Assembly (NCBI GenBank): GCA_963920705.1
Contig: OY987231.1
Location: forward strand, 8,673,424-8,737,423
From: Odiellus spinosus
Lineage: Eukaryota > Arthropoda > Arachnida > Opiliones > Phalangiidae
Direction of reading: 5' to 3'
DNA length: 64,000 nucleotides
Shown: positions 38,324 to 59,387 of the stretch, piece by piece
How the letters are laid out: every line of letters starts with the position of its first letter
Position numbering within the stretch: the first letter of the stretch is position 1
Notes under the pieces: model-generated
Seen by the model: the letters and a program-made list of their open reading frames with translations, nothing else
What the model was told of the DNA's origin: nothing
Database searches by the model: none
Position numbers and translations under genes: made by a program

Positions 38324-39577
38324 CTATAATTGAATCTGCTACGTTAATAAACAGAAATTAAGAGTTGATCTTATTATCTCTCTAATTAACTACCTGGAAT
38401 AATCCTCCATGAAATATATAATAGGATTTAGAGAGGCCCATCGATGTAATAACTCGATATCGAACGTCTGAACACATCAATTGCGAGATTATTAACTTAA
38501 GGTCATTAATTAAAATACAACAAACCAATCAATTTCGAATAGATTAGAGGATGTGGTTGACAAGGTTGCAGTATGACTATATCTTATATCCTTAGAATCT
38601 TTAGGTTTAAGGTTATAAAAAGACGCTAATGTACTTCTAAAAATTCCTCTACGCTTAAGCGTGTTTCATATTGTATAAAGCTTGAATTATATTGGTTAAT
38701 GTGTATGATTTGTTAAGGTCATTTAGGGACATTAAAAACGAATTGTGGAAGACAAATCATTCTGCATTGTCGAATAATTTTTATTTATTCTACTAGGAAA
38801 CTCGATTGCTCGGGGGCAGTGCAATCTTTATTGTATCGTACGTCTTTTTCGCGAGAAAATTGAAGAATCACGTTTTTTCCTAATCCGATTGGTTCACGCG
38901 TTGCTTTTAAAATTTTACGTTTCATTTAGAACAATTCTCGACATGTTTCTCTGTAATTAACCTTAAAGTTACGTGATAATGAGACATTTATAGCAAAGCA
39001 ACGCTTGTACTACATTTTTTTTAAATAAATACAATATTATATCCCTTAATGTTCAGTTTGTATTTCTTAATTCCATAAAATACCAAATCTTGCATTTACT
39101 TTGAGAACAGAGCTCGATATAAATAATCCGAGGGGTCCAACACTCTTAAATTCGCTGTACACCTGAGTTCAGCTTTGACAGCGCATTAAGTTCGAACTCT
39201 TATGAACTCTGAGTTCAGCTTTGATAATGCAAAGAGTTAAAAAATTTTGTACATCTGAGTTCGCGAGTGTCTGTCCCCTCGAAATAATCTAATAGTTAAC
39301 AAGAAATAAGTTCTTGACGTAACGACTATTAGTTCAATGCCCGCGTTTGAATTATTAGATAGATGAGGATTAAAGGGTTGACTTGTCTGTCTGTCGTCTT
39401 TTTACCCCAATTTATTTTTAAACGCGCTGATTGGCTGGTTACGTAATTGTATCGTTATTGGGATAACCGCTTCTTAACTCCTCCTTTATTTTCGGTTCGA
39501 TAAGCCGCGTTTCACATCGATAAAACGAAAGAGCAGCCACTCTTACGACTTATTCCTTGTTTATTATTAGTTTCAAT
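38324..39577. other. AT-rich spacer
   Basis: A short direct repeat of CTGAGTTCAGCTTTGA with variants lies at about 39161-39265. Nothing else recognised. Confidence 0.45.
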
Positions 39578-40115
39578 TAAAGTGAGGCTCTAACCATTGT
39601 TTTGAATGCCTATGAATTATATTTTTAGTTTTATCATACTATTAAAACGCCATATTCAAAATTTTATACCTCTGTCGGTTAAGGCGTTCTTAAGCAACTT
39701 AAAAACGAAAATGTTAAAAATATATAGGTAATTTTTTTTCCGATATATGACGTAGTTTATTTCTGGTACGTAATTAACGATAATTTTGGTATGAAAGGTA
39801 GTTGACTTTCTGGATTTAGTACTTTTACGAAAAAGACCGCGCGAAAGCGACCTTATCACTTGTGCCAGAACGCGCAAGAATCAACTGTAGGCTCTATACA
39901 ATAGCCAGGTAACCATAGTGATGACGTAGTATTGTGGAAATTTTCATTTTAAAATTTTCGAAAATGGTGATTTTAAAACATGAATTTTTACTATCGCGGT
40001 AATTTTTTCTATGACATATGTATATGTGTTTTGAATCAATTTTTGACGATTTTTCCGAAAATGATACTCAATTTTCATTTGGAGTTCATGAAAAATCCAT
40101 GACAGCCTTACTTTA
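39578..40115. mobile_element. Family B MITE, full-length copy
   Basis: TTAAAGTGAGGCTC at one edge and ATGACAGCCTTACTTTAA at the other. It lies in the opposite internal orientation to the copy at 25455. The minus-strand frame 39656-39877 lies wholly within it. Confidence 0.85.
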
Positions 40116-40342
40116 ACTTACTCGGAAAGTCGGCTTAACACGATTCTACGGAGAGTTTGAAATCTATCCGAGTTTGTGCCTCCCTACTAACTAGCAAAAG
40201 TATAGTGTTATTGTCGACAGACATTATAATTTTATATTTTGATATTGCTTTGTAATGTTTTTTACAAATAATAATAAGAAAATTACATTTTGTTCAACTT
40301 CATCATGACTTTAAGAAGTTAAACCGTTCAATATCCCTCTTC

Positions 40343-40813
40343 GTTAAAGGGAGGGTGAAGAGAAAATCAAGTGTTTTCTTATCGATTCTTCTACTATAGA
40401 TTATAAGACATATCCGCGTACTTAATCATTCGGGAAATATATCCTAATGATTTTAAAAATCAAAATAGATCCAGCTTTCACTGTTCTCCCCCTCCAACCA
40501 ATCGCGTAACGCCCTGCCTTCCAGCGAACAAAATACTCGTGGCACGTTTGTCACATCGCGCGCGTTAATTATCACATCTCGCGAGGTAATTGCGCTCAAC
40601 ATAGCGCGTGCCACGAGCATTTTGTTCGCTGAAAGGCAGGGCGTTACGCGATTGGTTAGAGGGGGTCAATTTAAAATAACAGCGAAATCTGGATCTATTT
40701 TGATTTTTAAAATCATTGGGATATATTTCCCGAATGATTAACTACGCGGATAGCTAGGTTTTTTAATTTGTAGAAGAATTCGTAAAACATTTTAATCTTC
40801 ACCCTCCCTTTAA
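40343..40813. mobile_element. Family I TTAA foldback MITE
   Basis: TTAAAGGGAGGGTGAAGA and TCTTCACCCTCCCTTTAA are inverted ends. Further in, CCAATCGCGTAACGCCCTGCC pairs with GGCAGGGCGTTACGCGATTGG in 20-base stretches. It is a nearly complete hairpin around a GCGCGCGTTAATTATCACATC centre. Only one copy is in the window. Confidence 0.85.
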
Positions 40814-41131
40814 GTAAAAAGAAATCTAGAGTTTCGCCATATTTTCTACAATATATTTGCCATATTAATTAGTACGCGTATTAATTTTCAACAATCTATA
40901 CAGGGATATTATGGTTTGAATAGGAAATTACATACATACGTCCAATTCAAATACAAACAAATGCCGTAATGATACACTATATGTAACCATATAGATACAA
41001 GACCAATTTCCTAATAGGCGGGATTATAATTTATATGTAAAACAACTGAGTTCAAACGATACATAATATAAATACGTATATTATATAATATGGATTCTTA
41101 AAAATCAATTAGTAAAACTACTTTTAGGCCC

Positions 41132-41540
41132 TTAAAGGGAGAATGCAACCTAACAACAAGATGCCTTATCGTTTAAATTAGGCCTAGTCCACTAGTAAAA
41201 AAAAATAACAAACAAATATTAATCTAGAAATAAATTTAAAACTTAAAATAGGCTTAGCTGAATTCATGGAGATTCTGATTTTCTTCGTATTGAAGGGTCG
41301 AATCGACCAATGAGCAAGGCCCGTAGATAAGGCCAGATCTACGTAAGACTTCCAATAACATTATATTCTTAGCTGACCCTTCAATGCGAAGAAATTCGGG
41401 ATCTCCATGAATCCAGCTAAGCCTATTTTTCGTTCTAGTTTTATACCTGTTTGTAAATTTCCTTTATAGTGGATTAGGCCTATTTAAACGATACCAAATC
41501 GATAAAAAACACTTGTTATTAGGTTGTATTCTCTCTTTAA
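41132..41540. mobile_element. Family A MITE, full copy
   Basis: The ends are TTAAAGGGAGAATGCAACC and GGTTGTATTCTCTCTTTAA, with the usual inverted core (AGCTGAATTCATGGAGAT and ATCTCCATGAATCCAGCT). Confidence 0.85.
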
Positions 41541-41934
41541 GGTTTAATGTTATGTATTAATGGGCACAACTTTATACTTAGTTTGCAAATTGGCTAGAAA
41601 AAAAAGCTTACTTGAATCGTCCAAACAAATTCATACACGTGCTAATAGGAAATAACCCAGGACCGAGTGTAGATTAAAAACCCATTAAAAATGAATAATC
41701 TAACTCATATATAGAGAAACATAATTGCACGCCTATATGTTTTGGAGATTAGTTGATAAAACTAAGCTATCTAGCTCCTATAAAACATAGAATTAGGTAA
41801 TAATCCGTCCAACCTTTTCCTACATTAAAAACTGCTTTTGAGCAAAAATAAATCCAGCATATTTCAATTTTAAATAACTTTTAAAGTTCAAAGCTGAAAC
41901 CAATTTGATGAGAAGATTGCAAAACTTCTCATTG

Positions 41935-42410
41935 TCAAAATTTATCTCACGCCAAGTTCACGAATATAATATTTAGAAATTGAAAAAACTTCCAAGGATG
42001 ATTTTACATACGCGTGACGTATAGGTTTTACTTTTCATTTTAATGTGCTACCATAGAATAACAAAAGAAATGGGCTTTCCCAATGAGGAAAAATCAATTA
42101 ATTTGGTCAAAAATGGTTCAAATTGGAAAATTTCAACATGCAGGAGTTCGACCAATACACTAAATCAAAATTAAATCAACAAAAGTCGAGCAAATGCATT
42201 TTAAGTTTTGTAGAATTCATCTTATTTAGTTTGATCTTTAGTCGAATTCTGTTTTAATTATACAATTTAGACCATTTTTGACCAAATTTGAAGATTTTTC
42301 GTGATTGGTCGATTTCTTTATTTTATGGAAGCACAATGAAATGAAAAGTAAAACCGACGTCACGTGGTATATAAAAACAGAAACGGGATTTTTTCAATAA
42401 ATTTATATTA
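41935..42410. mobile_element. Family G copy
   Basis: ATTGTCAAAATTTATCTCAC at the left and AAAAGTAAAACCGACGTCAC towards the right. The extreme ends are eroded. Confidence 0.65.
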
Positions 42411-42600
42411 TTATAAAATAAAATGTGGTTTTGAACATCTTTTTGAAAGGTTGCTTTGTCGTCACGAAATCACGTGACTCGAGACTGTTTCCACTAAAGC
42501 ACGCGCAATTTAGCGTTTTTCATCCTTGCACGTTAACAATGAGAAATTTCACAAGCTATGACGTAAATAGAAGCATATTCCTTTTTAATAATATCAATTA

Positions 42601-42891
42601 TAGCTACGGTCACACTAGCATTTCTTAATCAATTTGAAACGGTGAAATCAAACCGATATTCAAATCGACAGGAATCGTTTTAAGCGTCACGTGTTTCGTC
42701 ATTATCTTTATAAATATTATAGTTTCATTTATCGGTTGTTGAAACATAATCGGTACGAAACTGGTTTCCGAAGCAGTTTCGAGAAATCGAATCAAATCAA
42801 TTCGAGAAAAGAAAGTTTCCCGTTCACACCACTCCAGCTAACCGTTTTGAAATGGTTTAAATCGATTTCAAGGCCTAGTATGAATGCAGCT
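42601..42891. mobile_element. Family D MITE, copy near Drgx
   Basis: TAGCTACGGTCACACTAGCA at the left and GCCTAGTATGAATGCAGC at the right, an inverted pair. Confidence 0.82.
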
Positions 42892-43314
42892 TATTCACGA
42901 GCTTGTCACGATATCAATTAAATTCAAAGTTTAATTAATGTATAGTTTCTCAATTCGTTGCCAGGGAGCGCGCTTCTTGGGCAAAGTTGTTTATATATGA
43001 TACTAATAATATACTAAAAATTAAGGCAGGAATGAATTTAGTAAGGTGAGCCTATATTACCTGATAAACAATATTCCATTTCAATATAAAATTCTACGAG
43101 GTACGCGAAATCCTTATCAATAAACATATACTTTTAAACATATATTTAAATAACTGGCATATAATCGGAAAAGGAAATAGCGATATACTTTAATACAAAA
43201 CTAGCCATTAATATATCGAAAAAATATAAATACCGACCAAAAAAATAGTGGTTTAAGGCAGTCTATCTTGATAGTAAAGGAAAACCAATATCGGTTTATT
43301 TATATAACTATATC

Positions 43315-43425
<111 letters not shown>

Positions 43426-43845
43426 CGTAAGTCGCGTACCTACCTATAGAATAGAAGCGAGGGAGAACACAGGGATCAAACAGGGTTCAACTTCCGATAC
43501 GGAAGTAGCTCGTCAGAAGAGGTTAACCTATATATAGTCATAGGAACGGCGGTTTTTTAGAGAGCTACAATATCGTAACATAAACCTATTTCCGATTGAA
43601 ATCAGGGTCCTGAAATTTATTGGTATAAACTCTATATTGGTATATTAGAAAATATTGCCTATTTCATGGATAATAAAAACCTACACTAATTAAAGTTGAT
43701 GATGAATATAGACATAGGTAAAATAAAATGGATAGTCAACACTCGACTTGGAGTTATATACTTAGAGAAATTTGTGATGAATAAAGCGTACCCTGATTGA
43801 TATATAATGGTCTTCTTGTAATATACAATATTTTAGTCTGATTAA

Positions 43846-44640
43846 TTTAATTCGTCAATTTAATTGAATGCATTTTATTCGTCAATTTAATTGAATGCAT
43901 TTTATTCGTCAATTTAATTGAATGCATTTTATTCGTCAATTTAATTGAATGCATTTTATTCGTCAATTTAATTGAATGCATTTTATTCGTCAATTTAATT
44001 GAATGCATTTTATTCGTCAATTTAATTGAATGCATTTTATTCGTCAATTTAATTGAATGCATTTTATTCGTCAATTTAATTGAATGCATTTTATTCGTCA
44101 ATTTAATTGAATGCATTTTATTCGTCAATTTAATTGAATGCATTTTATTCGTCAATTTAATTGAATCATTTTATTCGTCAATTTAATTGAATGCATTTTA
44201 TTCGTCAATTTAATTGAATGAATATATTTCGTCAATTTAATTTAATGCATTTAATTCCTCAATTTAATTGAATGCATTTTATTCGTCAATTTAATTGAAT
44301 GCATTTTATTCGTCAATTTAATTGAATGAATATATTTCGTCAATTTAATTTAATGCATTTAATTCCTCAATTTAATTGAATGAATATATTTCGTCAATTT
44401 AATTGAATGCATTTAATTCCTCAATTTAATTGAATGCATTTTATTCGTCAATTTAATTGAATGCATTTTATTCGTCAATTTAATTGAATGCATTTTATTC
44501 GTCAATTTAATTTGAATGTATTTTATTCGTCAATTTAATTGAATGAATATATTTCGTCAATTTAATTGAATGAATATATTTCGTCAATTTAATTTAATGC
44601 ATTTAATTCCTCAATTCAATTTAATGCATTTAATTCGTGA
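43846..44640. repeat. 27-bp minisatellite, about 29 units
   Basis: The unit is CGTCAATTTAATTGAATGCA plus TTTTATT. Roughly the first 12 units are essentially identical. Rightward, variants with AATATATTTCGTC and AATTCCTC are mixed, and 44640-44960 holds decayed AATTCGTTAATTTATTTTAA-like units. The minus-strand frame repeats TNKMHSIKL. Confidence 0.94.
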
Positions 44641-45097
44641 ATTTAATTTAATGTGTGTAATTCGTTTAGTTTAATTCATATAACTGGTTAATTTATTTTA
44701 GTTCAATTAATATAACTCGTTAATTTATTTTAATTTAATTAATTGAATTCGTTAATTCATTTTAAATCATTTCATTCGCAAATTTGATTTAATTCGTTGA
44801 TTCATTTTAATTCATATCATTTATTCATTCATAAATTTATTTTAATTTAATTCGTTAACTTTTTGATTAGCTATGCTCATTTATTTTATTCGTTAAATAA
44901 TTTAATTAATTATAATACCATTCTATTAATATTATTAATATTATTAATTATATTTAATTCATTTGATTAAACTAAATAAACTATTCTAATACTATTAATT
45001 ACCAGTAAACTAACATTAAGTTCTTAATTATTCTAAAACTTTAATCTGAATTAAAAGGTTTTCGATTTACACCTGTAAAAGTGTTCCAATACTCGAA

Positions 45098-45142
45098 TGA
45101 ATAAATGAATGAATGAATGAATGAATGAATGAATGAATGAAT
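45098..45142. repeat. (TGAA)n microsatellite
   Basis: About eleven ATGA/TGAA units. On the minus strand they follow a possible retrotransposon fragment as a tail. Confidence 0.9.
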
Positions 45143-45417
45143 GGTTTATTTACTTTTCCCTGAGGAATTCCTTTTGTATCAGGGAGGAGCATAGCTCACA
45201 AGTTACATACTCGTACTTCAGTGTTCAAGAAGAAGCCCAATTTCAGGGGCAAAGGGTTTAATGCTATTTCTATGAGCCCCTGTAGAAATACTTTTCCTGA
45301 AGTGCGACAAAGTTCGGGGTTATGCAGCCGTAGTTGTTTGGGGGAGCTAAATCTTTTAAACAATTTATAATATGAGCTATATTCCTCCAAAATCTTACTT
45401 AACGTAAAACGTAACAC
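45143..45417 (-). mobile_element. Possible non-LTR retrotransposon 3' fragment
   Basis: A 73-codon minus-strand frame (45196-45417) is followed by a short untranslated stretch and then a (TTCA)n run. Non-LTR elements often end in such microsatellite tails. I recognise no catalytic motif, so this is inference and could be chance. Confidence 0.3.
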
Positions 45418-45423
45418 AGATAT

Positions 45424-45567
45424 TTGGTCTATTTAGTCGAATTCTGTTGGAAAAGTAAAACGACGTCACGCGTATATTTAAAAACCGCGAGTCTTTTCAA
45501 TGTCTGAAGATTAACTTCGCTTTCATGGCGTGGCGTCAATTTGACAAGGCCAGAATCGAGTCAGACA
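45424..45567. mobile_element. Family G short remnant
   Basis: TTTGGTCTATTTAGTCGAAT, AAAACGACGTCACGCG and ATTTGACAAGGCCAGAATCG show an internally deleted copy just upstream of the first Drgx coding exon. Confidence 0.6.
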
Positions 45568-45674
45568 GACATCGTTACATAGGGAATTATTTATTTTGAT
45601 TTTAACTAATAGGCTATTCGTAAAAAATAGGATTTTAACGATTATTTAATTTTTTGTATTTTCAGTTTTGAAGA

Positions 45675-53786
<8,112 letters not shown>

Positions 53787-54184
53787 GGGTTGAAATAGAA
53801 CGTATACCTCACGCTTCTGGTGACAAAACTCAATACACTGAACCACATAAATCACGTCGAATGAAAAGATTATACGAAGTTATATTCGCTCAACCACCGA
53901 AAAAATACAATAGGCATGCGCGATAAACCTCGAAAATAAAACAAACTACACGTCTCAAAGCCTCTTTTATATTCTATTCAACAATCGGCTGGCTATATTT
54001 TATACGAGAGTACAAATACAAGTACCCTGTTACGTACTTCTCGCTAGTCTGGCGGTAATAGAGCTTATTAGAAGGAGATTTTCGAGTTTACACTTTGTCA
54101 AGCGAGTACGACGCGTCAGAGACTGATTCAATCTGAATTTTCAATGTTTGAATATATAACAAGTTGAGAAACCCAAAATATGAC

Positions 54185-54925
54185 CTAAAGGTGCGTTTTC
54201 GATCAAAATGTTTTGGTCAAAAAGGTAATCTAACGTAAATTTCTATAGTTACGACGATAAAGTTACTTTTTTAGCCAAAAATATCTTGATTGAAAAAGTA
54301 GCTTAACCAACGTTAGTTTGTATTGCGTATAACTATATCCCATTTGAAACTAACAACGCGTACAATACGAGGCTATTAGTTATTACTCTGATTGGTTTAG
54401 TTATAGTGCTCACTGTAAGGTAAAGGTGGAATCGACTATAGTCTACTCCATTTCGAGTTGCAAGCACGGTTAAAGCTACAGTTACCAGTTATCTCAATAT
54501 AATTTGTTTATTTAATGTTCAATGGATCCTATCAGAACAAGCGCTGATAAGTAATGGTGGAATTGACTATAGTCTACTCCATTTCGAGTTGGCAGCACGG
54601 TCAAAGCTACGAGTTACCAGTTATCTGAATATGACTCGTTTAATGGATCCTATCTTAGCAAGCGCTGAAAAGTCAAGGTGGAATAGACTATAGTTTATTC
54701 CACTTCGAGTTGACAGCGCGTTCAAAGGTACGAATAAAGTCGGTTTTCAATCAAGAACCGAGCTTTCGCGTCAAAACAAATATGGAGCTTAAAACAAAGC
54801 TTTTCGTTTAATCCACCTTTACATTAACAAAGAAGGGGCATGTAAATAAATTGTATATAAGCTTCTCTTGGTAAAGCGAAAACAAAAACTTGAAAAATTT
54901 GATTGAAAACGAGGCTTTAATCGTT
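54185..54925. mobile_element. Family K element with internal tandem expansion
   Basis: Inverted ends: AAAGGTGCGTTTTCGATCAA and TTGATTGAAAACGAGGCTTT. Inside, units of about 125 bp starting GGTGGAATCGACTATAGTCT recur at about 54425, 54557 and 54678, with a related unit near 54991. The inner motif CTCCATTTCGAGTTG recurs in each. Confidence 0.7.
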
Positions 54926-55099
54926 ATTTCAATATGATTTGTTTGTAGTGTTCAACAGAGCCTATATCTTAGTGCGCACTGACAAGTCAAGGTGGAATCA
55001 ACTATTATACCGACTATATAGTCTAATTTTCAATACAACTCCAGTTGGTTCCACGTGCAAAGCTAGGATACCCATTATCATAATGCTTTTTTTTAAGCT

Positions 55100-57814
55100 T
55101 AAATAGTTTTAAACACGCTGCCAACTCATGAAGCCAGATTATACAGACTATAAGGCTCGCGACATCTGGTGCGAACTATAGAGGCGCGAAACTAGACGTT
55201 GTAAATCAAGTAAAGAGGGTAGGGGGGGGGGTTTAATCCCGTAATCCTCAAAACCTATTCGCACTCTATAAAACACTCGGTGTACCCATCACGCAACACC
55301 ACCCGTTTCTCTATCGCCCTTCCCTCTTATGCCCTCTCTTACTGGTTCGCGCCATCATGTACTTTTCGATTGTTATTCATGCCCAGCATTTACATAACGA
55401 GCGATTGCACCCCATCCTAGGGGTCCTTCTCTTTTCCCTGGCGCACGAGTCTCTAGGGGGTCCAGACGATTCCCTTTGAAGAGCACCCGATTGTATCGAC
55501 CCCTCCATATACTTATCCCATCTCTCTCTTATATATAGGAGTCCCAACTAGTCTATTATATCCCCGCGGGTTTAATGGTGTATAGATGAAGTACTGATTC
55601 AACTTTAACTAGCCTTTATCCATATATCTCTCTCACTAACATACTAGCTCTACTTTTTGATAGGGAATTCAGAGAGGACCCTTTAAAATAATTGTCCCCA
55701 CGAAATTTGGGAACCACATTGAATTATAATAAGACCCCCCTCCCTTTCCATGATCTAATAGGTAGATATATTTGAATATTGAATGTATTCGTGTAATTAG
55801 GGTGATAAAAATTTATTTATACGAGTATTTTGGGATATTTTATGTTTTATGGCCATAACGTATTTGAATGTAAAGCAAACGTTTTATTCGTACTCATTGT
55901 TATATGAAATTGATTCGTTATACGAGTTATTCATTCGCCGATAAGAAACATTTGAAACTGAGTTTCTTCTGAGATTTTAACCTAAACTGAGATCTTGAAG
56001 CTAGAATGTAGTAATTTAGTCGCTTTTCCTTTCAATTTAGATTAAAATATAATTATTATATTTCATTCTATACACGGATTTCGAGAAACATATTTTTATC
56101 TTTGCATTAACGCGTAATTTGTTTACCTCCGGATAATTCGCATCCATTCTTACACGTCTGTTTATATAATTTGTGGTTTTTTATTAACAAACATATTATC
56201 CGAGATTAAAATATCTGAAAAATACCTTGTTATCAATGACTATCTTAAGTTATTCATTATCTGATTCCGAGGTCTAGTTTTTTGAAATTAGAGAACGGAG
56301 TTTGGACAAGAAATTTCTGATCATTTTATCTTTATTCGTAACTTAAAATTTTCGAGAAAAGTCTATGATAAATTCAATGTAATCGCGAATAATTTTCCAA
56401 TTATTTTTTTATGATTAACTGATTAACTGATAGTTGTGGATTATTTTGTCCAAAACCCGATCTCTGTTTGAAATTTTACTCTTCCAAATAGGCCTTCGAA
56501 AAAAAATTAAAATAAAATAAAAATTATGACAGCCTAAAACGAGAATAGATATGAAACCCATTAAACTATCTAAATATTCAATTAAAAATACTTTTATAAA
56601 ATACATTAGTTTTTCTCTACGTATTAATTAAGAAAATCTAAAAATCTGGAAATATTCTTAAAACAATACTTTACGAAAGCTTATAAATTGGCTTGGAAAT
56701 CTCTTTGTTACGAAGCGACTGCTACATAAAGAGCATTTTAATTAATAAGAATTAAGTACCGCGAGAATATTCCTTTTCTAGATTTGAAGATTTACTCTCC
56801 CGCGGTTTCATTTCGAAACTTTCAAAAGGCAGAAAAATTATTTTTCGCCCCTCTCACTTAAAATTTTAAAAATCCATCTTTCCCGTATATCTCGCGCCAA
56901 GGAAATCAAGAGTAAGTTGATGGGACTCGAGTTATTACCGCAAATATAAGTCTTAATAGAGAGGCAACTCGTCCAAATAAGGGAAGCCCGAGGTATAATG
57001 TATTGTCTTAATACGTTATCTAGCCCTTAATAAATCTTACCACCTCGTGAAGCAATTTTCCGCGTACCATCCGCGTACATTCATTAATTTCTGCTCTAGC
57101 GTCTCTTATAGTTTCGGAATCCCCTCTGTCCTGGCTGGTTTGGCTTCATCCTAGATGCTAGGGTTATCCATTACTGGTATATATAACCAAGTCCCTAGTG
57201 ATTTCTACACCGAGGGTGGTGTACCGTGTATACGCTTTAGCTTCGTTTCGCAAAATTACCGTTAGGGTATAGAATCTTCCGCCAAGTACGAATCGTAGCT
57301 AGCTAAGCCTAACTAGGCCTAGCTAGCTGAACGTTATTATACGAACAAAGAAGAATAAACTAGGATTCTAATTGAAAAAGACGTGTCAGGGATTCGTACT
57401 GGCTAGGGTATATAACGTTTATAATACATCCACGGGTTTTTTTAGGGTCTACTTATTTGGCTATTTGCAGGATTAACCGAGTCTATATATATCGAATCTC
57501 GGGAGAGTACAATGCCATCGCGAGGTGATAATTTTCAGCTTTATATATATTTAGGACGCAACCAATGATGCTTTTATTTATTTCACCAACTGGATTTGAT
57601 TGTTATATATTGAGATATATACTATCAGTCGTTTCATTTGTATTATAATTAAACGTAATTATCCTTCTTCTAATGATTGTAATTAGAAATTAGTTAATTA
57701 GTAATTAAGGATCGTACGTCGTAAGATTTTTAGTCCTAGTCAGGATAACGCACAGGGGAGAAAACTGTGAAAGAACAAGCTTATTAAATATTTTTCATAT
57801 AATTTTAAAAACGG
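55100..57814. other. Drgx intron 3 sequence
   Basis: 56050-56275 resembles a degraded family F. A small hairpin sits at 57299-57331. GC-rich 55200-55500 and 57050-57500 were read for exons without result. Confidence 0.4.
57299..57331. repeat. 14-bp-arm inverted repeat
   Basis: AGCTAGCTAAGCCT and AGGCCTAGCTAGCT are inverted with one mismatch around AACTA. Confidence 0.75.
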
Positions 57815-58140
57815 CGGTCACCAATTTTATTCCAATATGACCATGGATTATTTTCTTGCTTATACTACTATTAAAACGCAATTTTTTAATATTTAAATTT
57901 GTATGCCTCAGGGCTGAAAATGTCAAAAATATACAGGTATATTTTTCCAATAAATGAGGTATAATGTATTTAGTATTATAATTTTGATACGAAAGGTAGG
58001 ACTTTCTGGATTAAGTACTTTTACGAAAAAGACCACGCGAAAGCTACCTTATCACTGGTGCCAGATCGCGTTAGAATCAACTGTAGGCTCTACAAGAGCC
58101 ACGTGATCATAAGGAAGACGTAGTATTGATAGAAACACTT
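57815..58140. mobile_element. Family B MITE fragment
   Basis: ACTTTCTGGATTAAGTACTT, then AAAAAGACCACGCGAAAGC and GAAGACGTAGTATTGA. Both termini are eroded. Confidence 0.65.
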
Positions 58141-58448
58141 TTTATTGGGGTTTATATCTTTATGAATCGAACCTTTAAACTTTTTCCTCATATTATACGA
58201 CATCAAACGCGCGTCAACCCAAAGGTGCAGAATTTAGATACTTTATACTTAATAATATAGATTGAATTTCCAAAACTCTATTTTGAATAAATCTGTTGTA
58301 TATATATTTGTTAGATACTCTTACTAAATGATTATAAAGTTAAGTTATTATTACTGAATCGCGTGTATTTTCCAGCAAACGGAGTTTTAGTTTACAATTA
58401 CAAATTATAAATCGCCATCCATTCGTTATTAGTTTTATATATTTCATT

Positions 58449-58919
58449 ATAGCTACGTTCACACTTGACACTTTGAAATCGTTTTCAAGCCATTTCGAAT
58501 GCTCATATCAACTCTTCCAGATATTAGCCGCGTTCATACTAGGCCTTGGAATCGATTTAAACCGTTTCAAAACGTTTCGGTATAGTCGTGTGAACAGGAA
58601 ACCGTCTTTTCATTAATCGATTTGAATCGATTTCTCGAAACTGCTTCGGGAACCAGTTTCGTACCGATTCGGTTTCAACAACCGATAGATAAAGCTGCGA
58701 TAAATCGATTTATAAAGATAATTTGGGGAACACATGACGCTTAAAACGATTCCTGGCGATTTGAATATCGGTTTGATTTTACCGTTTCAAATCGATTAAG
58801 ATATGCTAGTAATTTGGTTTCTTGATCCAAGATCTACAATATTGACCTCAACATTTTATAATTGGATCTTTCCAAAACTGTTTTAAACGGTTTCAAAGTC
58901 TCTAGTGTGAACGCGACTT
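58449..58919. mobile_element. Family D' element with a family D MITE nested inside
   Basis: Outer ends TAGCTACGTTCACACTTGAC and CTCTAGTGTGAACGCGACTTA-like (inverted). The inner D runs about 58526-58812, from TAGCCGCGTTCATACTAGGC to AAGATATGCTAG. The outer type is seen uninterrupted at 61864-62008. Confidence 0.75.
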
Positions 58920-59387
58920 ATTTCGCTATTCAAACTTTTTGGAAGTTCACTCGGCTTGTCCAAATATACATTATATAATAAGCAAAGTTTAATTACTATA
59001 CAGAAATATTCCATTAAAGCTTTTACGAGTAAGTTTTAAAGTATAATTACATTATAACAGGTCAAAATGTTGTTATTATATAACAACTAAACACGAATTA
59101 GTAATTACTATCCTTAGAGGAGATCGAGCAAAACATTATGTCGTGAACATCCACCTTATTGTTAATGATATTTTAGAAATGCATTAAGTTCTCGGTATAA
59201 CTTTAATTATTGCATCTCTTATAAACAACACTTAATATATAAAGATAAGCGTCCTCTTATCGTGATCGGCAGTGTATTTTACCCAAGATGCATTCAACTA
59301 TACCGGGACATACGATCATAGTGCCATCTATGTCGCAATTAAAACAACTTTCTCCGAAGGAGTGTTCAAGGTTTTTAAGATATCACT

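Noticed and set aside
43847..44155. 102-codon frame of TNKMHSIKL repeats
   Set aside because: Produced by the 27-bp minisatellite, a multiple of three without stops.
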